Shown: positions 50,230-58,266 of the stretch, in pieces
How the letters are laid out: every line of letters starts with the position of its first letter
Numbering within the stretch: the stretch's first letter is position 1
NCBI RefSeq assembly: GCF_023715725.1
Contig: NZ_JAMBOT010000001.1
Coordinates: 1-64,000, forward strand
DNA: 64,000 bases
Reading direction: 5' to 3'
Source of the DNA: Paenibacillus pasadenensis
GTDB taxonomy: Bacteria; Bacillota; Bacilli; Paenibacillales; Paenibacillaceae
The notes under the pieces: generated by a model
What the model was told of the DNA's origin: nothing
The model's input: only the letters and a program-made list of their open reading frames with translations
The model's database searches: none
Position numbers and translations under genes: made by a program

Positions 50230-52113
50230 TTATCGTTTAGGGATTTTGACCGTAATCGTCGTCCCCTGATCCAACACGCTCTCCATTGTGATGACATCGT
50301 GATGCGGATAAGCAAGTCCAAGCCGGCGGATGACATTGTACAACCCGGACAGCCTTTTTCCAGAGCGCTCTGTTTCATTCGCTTCTTGGCTTGCGGCAAA
50401 ACTTTTCAGCTCCTCCAATCTGGACTCGCTCATGCCCACCCCGTCATCGCTCAGCACAATTCGGATATGCTCCTCTTCTTCTTTGATCGACAAGGTGATG
50501 CATCCCCCGCCCAGCTTCGGCTCCAGCCCGTGAAAGTAAGCATTTTCAACCAGCGGCTGAAGCGTCAGTCGAATGATCTGATGCTGCATCACTCTCGGAC
50601 TTGCCTCCAGCTGAAAAGTAATTCGGCTGCCGTAACGGATCGTTTGAATCTGGACAAAGGCGTTCACATGGGAAAGCTCGTCCGACAGAGGCACAAAATA
50701 ACCGCGGCCTTCCACGGAGTAACGGAGCATATGCGATAAATGCTTGACGGCTTGTTTGATGCCCCCGGTCCGCTCCATATCGGCCATGCTGTCAATGGAG
50801 GACAACGTGTTATACAAAAAATGCGGGTTAATTTGCGCCTGAAGCTGCGACATTTCGGCATCCCGCTGGCGCAGCAATGTCTCCTGCCGTTTCATCTCCG
50901 TAGCCTGCTGATCGATTTTCAGCTGCTGCGCGGCAATTTCCGCCTCCTGCTGCCGCAGCTTTGAGACAAACAGTTCATCAGTCAGATGTTTGAGACGTTC
51001 CACGGCCAAATTGTACTGATCCACAATAAACTTCAATTCTGCAGGCACCTCGGACAAAATCCGGGTCGTGAAGTCGCCCTGCCCCATTTTGATCAGGCGC
51101 TGGTTTAGCAAATAGATCGGCTTCAAAATGGATGAGATCAGCATCGCCGTGCATAAGAGAATAGCAATAAACGTTCCCAGACTTAACCAAATAAGCGTAT
51201 TACGGATGGCATATACAGATAGATAGATTTCGCTTTTGGGCACGATGCCGACCAGATTCCAGCCCGTTAAACTGGAGCGGTTGTACGAAACGAGCGAATC
51301 AACGCCATTTAGCTGCAGCTCGCGAAACCCGCTTTCCTCCCCGTCAACCAGAGATAATAACGCATGGTCTACCTCGTCTTTTTGTGGCGCTGACTGATAA
51401 ATGACCTTTCCTGCTTGGCTTAAAACCATCAGCTCGCCCTTATCCATGTTTTGAAAAAAGCGATAAAAATAACCTGCATCCAAATCGAGCCTGATTACGC
51501 CTAAAAATTCCTTGCTGGCCGTATCGTATACCGGCTTGTCGATCGAAAAAACCAATTTGTCTCCCACGTATTCCTGTGGATGCGGTCCGGAGATGATGAA
51601 CTTTTTCCCCCGCTGTGCTTGATAGAAAAAACCCTGCTCCGTAAACGGATAATCTCGCTGCACAATACCCTGCACGTATTCATAAAGCACGCCGCCCTTC
51701 GCCGGGATGACAAAAAGCCCCCGGATGCCCTGCTGCCAGCTGAATAAAGATTGGATTTGACTGGAGGCGTTCATATATTCCACCGGATTGTCACGCCATG
51801 TGTCGGGGTCAAGCGATAATAAATATTTCAGATTGTAGTTCAGTTCAAGCGTAGTCATGGAGTTATAGCTTTGCTGAACCATATTGTCAATCCGTTCGCG
51901 CATTTGCTCGGAAACGCTCATGAAGGAGCCATGAATCTGTTGCTCCATCTCCTTTGCATAGGTAAAATAGCCATACATGTTCGTCGCTGCCAACGGGATG
52001 GCAACGAGCAGTATCGTCGTCGCGATCATTTTGGCGGTAATGGATTTAACCGAAAATACCGAAAGCAGATTGCGGAGGATAAACCAGTTCATAGAGCCAT
52101 TTTTAAATTTCAC
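50230..52113 (-). CDS. YesM-type sensor histidine kinase of the second sugar operon
   Basis: This 627-aa kinase has a transmembrane segment at about 22-45, an extracellular dCache-like sensor (about 50-290), a second transmembrane segment at about 298-321, a HAMP domain, a coiled-coil linker rich in Gln and Glu (about 385-425), the His box SQLQAQINPHFLYNTLSSID and the HATPase (LTLQPLVENAYFHGLEP, DDGVGM). It starts with GTG behind AAGGATG. Unlike the usual arrangement, its regulator is encoded divergently, 132 bp away. Confidence 0.92.
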   Translation of the reverse strand: MKFKNGSMNWFILRNLLSVFSVKSITAKMIATTILLVAIPLAATNMYGYFTYAKEMEQQIHGSFMSVSEQMRERIDNMVQQSYNSMTTLELNYNLKYLLSLDPDTWRDNPVEYMNASSQIQSLFSWQQGIRGLFVIPAKGGVLYEYVQGIVQRDYPFTEQGFFYQAQRGKKFIISGPHPQEYVGDKLVFSIDKPVYDTASKEFLGVIRLDLDAGYFYRFFQNMDKGELMVLSQAGKVIYQSAPQKDEVDHALLSLVDGEESGFRELQLNGVDSLVSYNRSSLTGWNLVGIVPKSEIYLSVYAIRNTLIWLSLGTFIAILLCTAMLISSILKPIYLLNQRLIKMGQGDFTTRILSEVPAELKFIVDQYNLAVERLKHLTDELFVSKLRQQEAEIAAQQLKIDQQATEMKRQETLLRQRDAEMSQLQAQINPHFLYNTLSSIDSMADMERTGGIKQAVKHLSHMLRYSVEGRGYFVPLSDELSHVNAFVQIQTIRYGSRITFQLEASPRVMQHQIIRLTLQPLVENAYFHGLEPKLGGGCITLSIKEEEEHIRIVLSDDGVGMSESRLEELKSFAASQEANETERSGKRLSGLYNVIRRLGLAYPHHDVITMESVLDQGTTITVKIPKR

Positions 52114-52245
52114 AGCTGATCATCCTTCAACGATGAGATTTGCAATAACGATAAGTCTGTTGAAAAATTACCCGCATGCCAAAGATCGGCTCGATCCTTG
52201 GCTTTGCTCCTTTTTTCCAGCTGACTTTTAAAGGAGTCTGGTTCA

Positions 52246-52983
52246 ATGAAAATAATGATTGTTGAAGATGAGCCGCTGTTCCGCGAAAGCCTCAAACGCA
52301 AACTTGCCGCCATTCCTGAAGCGACTGTAGTCGCCGAAATGGAAAATGGCATCGAAGCCGAAATGGCGCTGGAAGCAACCGAACCGGACTTGATTTTATG
52401 CGACATCCGTATGCCTGGAATGGACGGACTGACTTTTTTAGAGCAAATCCATAAAGATCACGGGCAAAAATACCTCTTTGTTTTCATATCCGGCTTCTCT
52501 GACTTTGAGTACGCCCGCAAAGCGCTGCGCTGGGGTGCATTTGACTATTTGACCAAGCCGCTTGATGATGCAGAGCTGCATGCATGCATCGCAAAGGTTC
52601 GCGAGCATATGAGCAACAGAGAGGACAGCCCGCCCCCAGAGCCGGAAGAAACAGTGGTCTCTCCGCTCCCCGCTGTAACTGCCGTGCAGCTGTGCATTCA
52701 GTGGGTCGCCGATAACCTGGAGCATGCCACGCTTGACCGGGCAGCCGAGATTGCTGGCATGCATCCGGCCTCGTTTAGCCGCAAATTCCGTACGGAAACC
52801 GGAGTTACGTTTATAAGCTTCATGACCGAAAAACGCATGGAGCAAGCGAAGCTGCTGTTGAAAAATCCACTGCTTAAAATACATGAAATCGGCCTAAGAG
52901 TAGGCTATTTGGATCATCGGCATTTTTCGGAAACGTTTAAACGGCATGTCGGCTGTACGCCGACGGAGTACAGAGGCCAGTAA
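52246..52983 (+). CDS. Short YesN-type response regulator (REC plus AraC HTH)
   Basis: The 245-aa protein has a receiver domain (phospho-Asp in LILCDIRMPGMDG, Lys in YLTKPLDD) followed after a short Pro/Glu-rich linker by an AraC HTH (TLDRAAEIAGMHPASFSRKF, IHEIGLRVGYLDHRHFSETFKR). At 245 aa it lacks the long middle region seen in the regulator at 19403. AAAGGAG precedes the ATG. It presumably receives phosphate from the divergent kinase and activates the sugar importer. Confidence 0.92.
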   Translation: MKIMIVEDEPLFRESLKRKLAAIPEATVVAEMENGIEAEMALEATEPDLILCDIRMPGMDGLTFLEQIHKDHGQKYLFVFISGFSDFEYARKALRWGAFDYLTKPLDDAELHACIAKVREHMSNREDSPPPEPEETVVSPLPAVTAVQLCIQWVADNLEHATLDRAAEIAGMHPASFSRKFRTETGVTFISFMTEKRMEQAKLLLKNPLLKIHEIGLRVGYLDHRHFSETFKRHVGCTPTEYRGQ

Positions 52984-53128
52984 CGCCTGTCCATATTGTC
53001 CATACATCCTCTAAACCGGGATTAATTGTAGCACATCAAATCTAGCTGCCTCTATTAATTTTCAGCCGCAAAAAAAACCAGCTGCCTGAACCAAACTCGA
53101 CTAGCAAGGATGGTGTCAGATTTAAACG

Positions 53129-53698
53129 ATGGAAATGGACAATTTGCTAAAAGCCGCGACTAGAGCAGAATTAAGGGATTGGCTGCTGACGAACAGCAGC
53201 ACGGAGAAAAGCTGTTGGGTCATCGTTAGCATGAAGCCAACCCCCGAACAAATGTTATATTTGGATGCGGTCGAAGAGGCATTATGCTTTGGCTGGATCG
53301 ATGGAGTTAAAAAGAAAATTTCGGAGAATGAGCTCGCTCAGAGACTTTCGCCCCGAACTAAAAAAAGCTCATGGACGGAATTGAACAAAGAACGTGTCCG
53401 CCGCCTTGAAAAGCTGGGCTTAATGAGAGAGGCTGGAAGAAAAGTACTTCCCGATATGGGTCCTGATTCATTTAAAATCAATCCGTTAATCGAACAGAAG
53501 CTCAAAGAAGACCAGCAGGTGCATGACAATTTCCTGGGCTTTCCCGAGCTTTATCGCAGAATCCGCATCGACAACATCCAAAGCTTTAAAAATCAACCGG
53601 AGCTGTTTCAAAGAAGACTGGATAAATTCATAACAAACACACGGGAAAACAATATGTATGGCCAATGGCATGATGGCGGGCGGCTTCTGGACGAATAA
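53129..53698 (+). CDS. YdeI/OmpD-associated family protein
   Basis: This 189-aa protein has the YdeI pattern: RAELRDWLLTNSSTEKSCWV, VEEALCFGWIDGVKKK, RLSPRTKKSSWTELNKERVR and the helical C-terminus. Members have been linked to resistance against antimicrobial peptides or to bacteriocin protection, with the mechanism unclear. It is slightly shorter than typical members but not obviously truncated. It is a single gene, with AAGGATGG about 12 bp before the ATG. Confidence 0.8.
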   Translation: MEMDNLLKAATRAELRDWLLTNSSTEKSCWVIVSMKPTPEQMLYLDAVEEALCFGWIDGVKKKISENELAQRLSPRTKKSSWTELNKERVRRLEKLGLMREAGRKVLPDMGPDSFKINPLIEQKLKEDQQVHDNFLGFPELYRRIRIDNIQSFKNQPELFQRRLDKFITNTRENNMYGQWHDGGRLLDE

Positions 53699-53704
53699 GA
53701 TGAT

Positions 53705-54007
53705 TTACCGACCGCGTTCCAAAAAGGCTTCGATCTGTTGTTTGTGGTGTTCGTCATGGTGAATAAATATGTCAATAAAACTATTGAATGAGTGCTTTTG
53801 ATCATCAATCGTAAAGCTTGTTGAATCATCATATTTTTCATTCAGCAACTCAAGAAGGCGCTTTCGGGTGGAAATAAAATCATCAACAAGTTCATCTAAA
53901 GATCGATAGGACTTAGCGCTCGCCGCTGCCTGACGATTGTGATTGTTCTCATTATTTAAATGGTTTTCTCCTAGCTCACTCAATAAAATAAGGCTGGCCC
54001 AAGTCAC
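53705..54007 (-). pseudogene. DinB-like protein remnant, N-terminus missing
   Basis: The frame encodes the C-terminal half of a DinB-superfamily protein: RSLDELVDDFISTRKRLLEL and HHDEHHKQQIEAFL. Whole members are about 150-170 aa, so about half is missing. The only Met lies inside the terminator of the alkD gene and there is no RBS. I read it as a decayed fragment. Confidence 0.65.
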
Positions 54008-54027
54008 CTATGACTTGTTGGCCAGCC
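53992..54027 (-). terminator. Terminator of the hisD-like/alkD operon
   Basis: A long stem (GGCTGGCC...GGCCAGCC and CAAGTCA...TGACTTG, 53992-54027) is followed on the minus strand by a T-rich tail. It sits 16 bp past the alkD stop. Confidence 0.9.
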
Positions 54028-54042
54028 CATTCCATATTACGC

Positions 54043-54747
54043 TTAACAGCGCACGTATTTGCGTTTAAAGCCAATTTGCCCTTTTTCGACCGCTTTTTGA
54101 ATATTGCCGCTTGGATTCAGGAAGCTGCTTTTTTTACCTCTTTTTACTTCCACTTGACCGATCGCTTCAGCCGTTTCTACTGCCCGTTCATGAAGCGGAG
54201 TATAGGATACTCCAACGGTATAAATAAAGTTGCTCATGGAAAGCTTAGTCCGATCCGGCATATCTTGAATCGTTTTTGTTACCAAATTAAGCATCCCGTC
54301 CAGCTTGCTCTCGGAGAATTCATGATCCGGACGGTTACCAAGCAGCCAGCAGTAACAACTCCAGCCCGCCGACATTTTCAGCTCATCGCCGCTTGCGATC
54401 CATGCATCGGAAACCTCTTGAGCGATGTCAGTTTCCGCCAGAGTTACGGAAACGATAAAATCGGAAATCATATAAAAGTAAGCCCCGTTCATCCACCGAT
54501 CAAAATCAGCGTGAGTCATCGCTTTCGGGTCTGCAATAACGCCTGCAAAGTACATCGCGTCATAGTTTCCAGTTGCAAAAAGCTCCTCGGCCAATGGCTG
54601 ATTCAGCTTGATCTGCTTGGCAAGAGGTTTCATCGCACCGGTCGCCACGCCAAACAGCGGCTCATGCGCTCCGTTGGACATATACATTTTTTTGGTTCTT
54701 TCTTTGCCGAGAGCTTCTAACTCCTGCATTACCATTTCAGCGTTCAT
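54043..54747 (-). CDS. AlkD-family DNA alkylation repair protein
   Basis: The 234-aa all-helical HEAT-like protein of the AlkC/AlkD superfamily includes the patterns LKMSAGWSCYCWLLGN, FSESKLDGMLNLV and the basic C-terminus. AlkD glycosylases remove N3- and N7-alkylated bases. The canonical catalytic Asp/Trp pair could not be placed with certainty, so activity is assumed, not shown. Its start overlaps the HisD-like gene by 11 bp, with GGAGGG inside the hisD-like end, so it is translated from the same message. Confidence 0.8.
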   Translation of the reverse strand: MNAEMVMQELEALGKERTKKMYMSNGAHEPLFGVATGAMKPLAKQIKLNQPLAEELFATGNYDAMYFAGVIADPKAMTHADFDRWMNGAYFYMISDFIVSVTLAETDIAQEVSDAWIASGDELKMSAGWSCYCWLLGNRPDHEFSESKLDGMLNLVTKTIQDMPDRTKLSMSNFIYTVGVSYTPLHERAVETAEAIGQVEVKRGKKSSFLNPSGNIQKAVEKGQIGFKRKYVRC

Positions 54748-56071
54748 GAAGTCCCTCCGCCCATAGTCTAATTTCAGCCGATTTGATGTGACATGGCAAT
54801 TGTTCGTAATTCCCCAACTGCTGAATAATCGGAAAAAGTTCCTCCAGCGAAGTCTTGTCCAACTTGCCTATTGTAGAGTACTTTATCATATCTTTCGCCG
54901 TTATTCCTGAAAAAGCTTTGGCAAAATGATTGGTCGGAAGTACGGCTGTAATGCCAATTGCGTAGTTAGCCGCCGAGAACGGCGTGTATTCACCAATTAA
55001 AATTTCTCCTGCGTTCCTCACTCTATTTAAGACTAATTTCTCTGAATCATTATCGCATACGACCATCAAGTGTTCAGGAGCCAGCCAGTTAACGAACTCA
55101 CAAGCTGCATCTAAATCAGATACAATTATTATCGCTCCCTTGCCTTTGGCTCCAAAGACTTGCTGCAAATTTTGCCTACGCTTTTCTTTAACTTCCCCGA
55201 TGCAGTTCCAAATTAATGATTCCACCTTAAATGCAAAATCAACCGAGGCAGTAACGAGAACTGTTGACGAATCGGGACCATGTTCGGCTTCATTGATAAG
55301 ATCATAGGCGATTGTTAACGGATCGGCTGTCTCGTCGGCAATGATGGCGGACTCCGACGGACCGATTCCTAGTACGCTCTTTTTCCCATAGGTCATGGCT
55401 ATGCTCATTGCCGCTGCAATCCCGCCAGGTCCGGGGCCGTAAATACCATCCACTTCTGGAATAGAAGCTGTTCCCTGCGCAAATCCTGCAATGACGGACA
55501 CGCCGTTGCCAATTACGAATTGATCCGCCCCAGCCAGCTTCGCCGCCGCAACTGTTCCGGGATCTCCAAAACCATCTGGTAATGGAGGCATGCCAACGAC
55601 AATTTTGCGGACTCCTGCTATTTGGGCCGCAGTAACTAGCATAATGGCCGTTGAAATCAGCGGCCCTTTGCGAGCCGGAATCCATATTCCTACCGAGTCC
55701 AATGGAGTAACTTTTTCGCCGATTAATGTACCTGGTCGAATCTCTTTTTCCCACGATTTTGGCAGCATCTCCGCATTAACTTTCTGCACATTGCGTATGG
55801 CCTGATCAATGGCGGAACGTAAGGCTGGATTTAATCCCGCTATGCAGCTCGCGATATAATTATCATCAAGTTTCATTTCTTGCAGAGCAACTCCATCATA
55901 CTGTCTAGTCATCTTTCTGACCCCTTCATCTCCAAGCTTGGCAATTTCGTCAAAAATGGTCAAAACTCCGTTCAGCACATCTCTGTTGAATAACGTTTTG
56001 TGAGTTTTGAAGCGGTCAGCCAGAAGATTTTGCTGCTCCGGAATTTGAAAAATAATAGTTGAATTATGCAT
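54737..56071 (-). CDS. Divergent histidinol dehydrogenase (HisD) homologue
   Basis: The 444-aa protein is HisD fold throughout: GPSESAIIADETADP, NEAEHGPDSS, LAPEHL (catalytic Glu-His pair kept at 333-334) and the conserved ending QLPCHIKSAEIRL. Compared with E. coli HisD, the zinc ligands Q259, H262, D360, H419 correspond to E261, H264, N369, H428, and substrate-binding H367 corresponds to A376; the usual GGTAAYPS loop is replaced by ARKGPLIST. It may oxidise a substrate other than histidinol. The gene is outside any his cluster, with an attenuator-like leader upstream and alkD downstream. A GTG at 56074 is an alternative start; GGAGGT lies upstream. Confidence 0.75.
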   Translation of the reverse strand: MHNSTIIFQIPEQQNLLADRFKTHKTLFNRDVLNGVLTIFDEIAKLGDEGVRKMTRQYDGVALQEMKLDDNYIASCIAGLNPALRSAIDQAIRNVQKVNAEMLPKSWEKEIRPGTLIGEKVTPLDSVGIWIPARKGPLISTAIMLVTAAQIAGVRKIVVGMPPLPDGFGDPGTVAAAKLAGADQFVIGNGVSVIAGFAQGTASIPEVDGIYGPGPGGIAAAMSIAMTYGKKSVLGIGPSESAIIADETADPLTIAYDLINEAEHGPDSSTVLVTASVDFAFKVESLIWNCIGEVKEKRRQNLQQVFGAKGKGAIIIVSDLDAACEFVNWLAPEHLMVVCDNDSEKLVLNRVRNAGEILIGEYTPFSAANYAIGITAVLPTNHFAKAFSGITAKDMIKYSTIGKLDKTSLEELFPIIQQLGNYEQLPCHIKSAEIRLWAEGLHER

Positions 56072-56095
56072 CACATTCTACCTCCAATTTGAAAT

Positions 56096-56211
56096 AAACA
56101 AAAAGAGCCATTCGGGATAAAAAATACCCGCATGGCTCTTCTAACTAAGCCCGCAGGTACAACGCCGATAGGCGTTTGTACCTGCGGAATATGCCGCAAT
56201 ACAAACGCCTA
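56096..56211 (-). promoter_or_regulatory. Attenuator-like leader of the HisD-homologue gene
   Basis: On the minus strand, three segments overlap: 1 (56210-56194), 2 (56187-56171) and 3 (56165-56150). Segment 2 can pair either with 1 (AGGCGTTTGTA.. with ..TACAAACGCCT) or with 3 (CCGCAGGTACAAACGCC with GGCGTTGTACCTGCGG), so the two hairpins exclude each other. They are followed by a terminator hairpin (AAGAGCCAT...ATGGCTCTT, 56102-56140) and a T-run. Segment 1 begins at the stop codon of the leader peptide. No strict 3:4 pairing is seen, so the exact switch is not resolved. Confidence 0.7.
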
Positions 56212-56259
56212 ACTGTGATGATGGATATAGGATTTTGATAGAATTTTCAGTGGGCTCAT
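56209..56259 (-). CDS. Leader peptide of the HisD-homologue gene, three consecutive His codons
   Basis: This small ORF of 16 codons reads MSPLKILSKSYIHHHS and stops at TAG 56211-56209. A strong AGGAGG lies 7 nt upstream, and a TATAAT (56295-56290) with TTCCCA 17 bp away places the start of transcription near 56283. The stop lies at the first arm of an alternative hairpin pair, as in classical amino-acid attenuators. Three His in a row near the end would make ribosomes pause when charged tRNA-His is low. Proteobacterial his leaders have seven His, so three is modest. Confidence 0.7.
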   Translation of the reverse strand: MSPLKILSKSYIHHHS

Positions 56260-56289
56260 AATAACTCCTCCTATACCAAGCTTGCGCCT

Positions 56290-56318
56290 ATTATAGACGG
56301 AAAATTATGGTTTGGGAA
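56290..56318 (-). promoter_or_regulatory. Candidate sigma-A promoter of the HisD-homologue leader
   Basis: A perfect TATAAT (56295 to 56290) is preceded at 17 bp by TTCCCA (56318 to 56313, four of six matches to TTGACA). It lies about 18 bp ahead of the leader-peptide RBS. Confidence 0.6.
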
Positions 56319-56329
56319 GCAGCATTAGT

Positions 56330-56845
56330 TCAACAGATGATTTTCTTCAAATACACCGTGAGCTTATAATTGGAGTCCGGCTCTATTTTCTCCGCTTCAT
56401 ACGCTTCTTTTGGCTCAACGTTTATCATTCTATCCAGTTGAGCCTTATCTACATATTGGGATAGAACTTCGTTCATATCAGTAGCCTTATTCAACGCGCA
56501 TCCAAAAGGCAGTTCTAGCCCATCGAAATAAGAAATGATGGAAACCCTTAAGGCAGGAATTTGATAATCGCCCCAAAAGTAAAAAAGAAAGGATTTTCCT
56601 TGATAATACTTGCTCAAATAGTCGGTCCATGAAACTTCAATATAGCTCATAATCCGCTGCAACTCGATTACATTAATCCGTCCCGTGGAAATCAGCTTGT
56701 TTAACTTTTGAATCGTAAAAAAATTGTAACGAGCCTCGGACATCCGCTGATTCTGGTCGTTAGAAAATAATAAGTCCGGTTGCTCTGCAATCTTCACTAG
56801 TTCTTGATACACTTTTGTTGATCTGCTTCTTAAAAACTCAATCAT
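56330..56845 (-). CDS. Hypothetical protein, 171 aa
   Basis: I do not recognise this family. It is a soluble protein with an N-terminal helical part (FLRSRSTKVYQELVKIAEQP), a central aromatic stretch (SFLFYFWGDYQIPALRVSII) and a charged end. It has no signal peptide. ATG 56845 has AAGGAAGGGA upstream; the 7-residue extension to 56866 overlaps the APH stop. It is the last gene of the murF-to-APH strand group. Confidence 0.55.
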   Translation of the reverse strand: MIEFLRSRSTKVYQELVKIAEQPDLLFSNDQNQRMSEARYNFFTIQKLNKLISTGRINVIELQRIMSYIEVSWTDYLSKYYQGKSFLFYFWGDYQIPALRVSIISYFDGLELPFGCALNKATDMNEVLSQYVDKAQLDRMINVEPKEAYEAEKIEPDSNYKLTVYLKKIIC

Positions 56846-56862
56846 TAAATTCCCTTCCTTCA

Positions 56863-57681
56863 TCAAAAAAATGCATAGAGTCCCTTTTCAAAATACTCGA
56901 ATTCCTCATTAGAAATGATATTGCCGCCATAACCGTCAAAAAAAGCGCGGTGGTCATTGGCCGACTGAAAAACATTAGGCTTTGGCCGAATAGCTAAGGC
57001 TACATCATAACGGGGATCTCCGTACGCTCCACCGCTCCAATCGATTACGCCTGATATTTTTCCATGATGGACGAGCACATTATCAATCGTAAAGTCGCCA
57101 TGAATTAACGTTTGTTCAACGATTCGAGGCTTACTCTGTTTTAACTGGTAGAGTGTTTCTTGAGTACCATCGACTGAATAATGCTTAAAGTTATACTCGG
57201 CTTGACTAAGCATAGAATCGATCCATGTTTCTTCATGTTTCAGCTCAACCGGACACTGCGTTGAATGCAATTCTCTTAAGGTTTTGCCAAAGTTGAAAAT
57301 AATATTGTATCTAACGGTTGCGTTATTTTCATATGTTAAAGCCTTGCGAATTGTCTCCCCTTGCAGAAACTGCATGAATAGCCAAGCTTGGGTTCCTGAC
57401 TCTACATCCTCATGCTGAATGAACTGGTACATTTTAGGAATAACAAGATTTGTTCGAGACAAACCTTCTAACACGAAGGCTTCTTTTTTTAACCATTCCG
57501 AATATTGTTCACCCCGAGTTCTCTTTAAAACAAAGCGGCCTTTATGGGAATTTACGATTCCAACATTTGAGGTATGTCCTTGCCGCGGAAACGTAATCTC
57601 TTTAATTTCACCGATGGTTGTATGCAGTTCAGCAGGAATTTCGGTGCGAATAATGGGGTCGTTATTATGTATTCTGCTCAC
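56863..57681 (-). CDS. Aminoglycoside-phosphotransferase-fold kinase
   Basis: The 272-aa cytoplasmic protein has the APH/choline-kinase catalytic loop LIHGDFTIDNVLVHHGKISG (H-G-D and N) and the metal-binding D in VIDWSGGAYGDPRYDVA. The N-lobe has the nucleotide-binding Lys in RFVLKRTRGEQ. Family members phosphorylate aminoglycosides, macrolides, choline, homoserine or fructosamines, so the substrate is not fixed. GTG start. It is flanked by a histidine phosphatase and a hypothetical gene in one run. Confidence 0.85.
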   Translation of the reverse strand: MSRIHNNDPIIRTEIPAELHTTIGEIKEITFPRQGHTSNVGIVNSHKGRFVLKRTRGEQYSEWLKKEAFVLEGLSRTNLVIPKMYQFIQHEDVESGTQAWLFMQFLQGETIRKALTYENNATVRYNIIFNFGKTLRELHSTQCPVELKHEETWIDSMLSQAEYNFKHYSVDGTQETLYQLKQSKPRIVEQTLIHGDFTIDNVLVHHGKISGVIDWSGGAYGDPRYDVALAIRPKPNVFQSANDHRAFFDGYGGNIISNEEFEYFEKGLYAFF

Positions 57682-57703
57682 CTCTTAACCTCGATATGGT
57701 TAA

Positions 57704-58252
57704 TCACTCAGTCCATATACGATTAACGATAGGTTTATCTTTATTTCCTGAGAATTTTAAGAGAAACACATCAGGATTAGAAAAAGCTTTCCACTCTTGA
57801 AACCCAATGCGGTCATCAAAATATTTCAATAACAACGAAATCAAATTCCCATGCGAAACGAGTACAATGTTGCTGCTGTCGCTGTCCAGAGCCCCCACAA
57901 CGACACGAACAGCACGGTTCATTGCCGCTCTGCTGGACTCTCCGCCCTCGTAACACAACTCTAAATCATCATAGGTTAGACGAAGCATTTCCAGCCAATC
58001 GGAGTTCGGCGTTCCAGATAAAATCCTTTCCGCTAATCTCTGATCCAATTCAATTCTAACGGCAAGCTTGTCTGCAAGCGGCGTGATCGTGTGAACGGCC
58101 CTTTCGAACGGGCTTGAAATGATTCGGTCAACATTTTTATCCGAAAGAAACTCAGCAAGTCTCTCCGCCTGTTCAACGCCTGTTGCGGTTAGCGGAGCCT
58201 CCGGTTCTTGCCCCTCCGCCTTGCAATGACGGACTACATAGACCTTTTTCAC
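57704..58252 (-). CDS. Histidine phosphatase family protein (phosphoglycerate-mutase-like)
   Basis: This 182-aa protein has the catalytic N-terminal RHCKAEG (in place of RHG), followed by DRIISSPFERAVHTITPLA, a central Glu-rich helix and the second catalytic His in VLVSHGNLISLLLKY. The frame continues to 58282, but GTG 58252 with AGGAGG upstream gives the expected KKVYVVRHC start. Substrates of these enzymes range from phosphosugars to nucleotides. Translation could be coupled to the broken upstream nucleotidyltransferase gene. Confidence 0.85.
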   Translation of the reverse strand: MKKVYVVRHCKAEGQEPEAPLTATGVEQAERLAEFLSDKNVDRIISSPFERAVHTITPLADKLAVRIELDQRLAERILSGTPNSDWLEMLRLTYDDLELCYEGGESSRAAMNRAVRVVVGALDSDSSNIVLVSHGNLISLLLKYFDDRIGFQEWKAFSNPDVFLLKFSGNKDKPIVNRIWTE

Positions 58253-58266
58253 TTCGTTCTTCCTCC

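Noticed and set aside
56096..56318. T-box riboswitch upstream of the HisD homologue
   Set aside because: No T-box sequence (AGGGTGGNACCGCG) and no long leader with specifier loop; a short peptide-coding leader is present instead.
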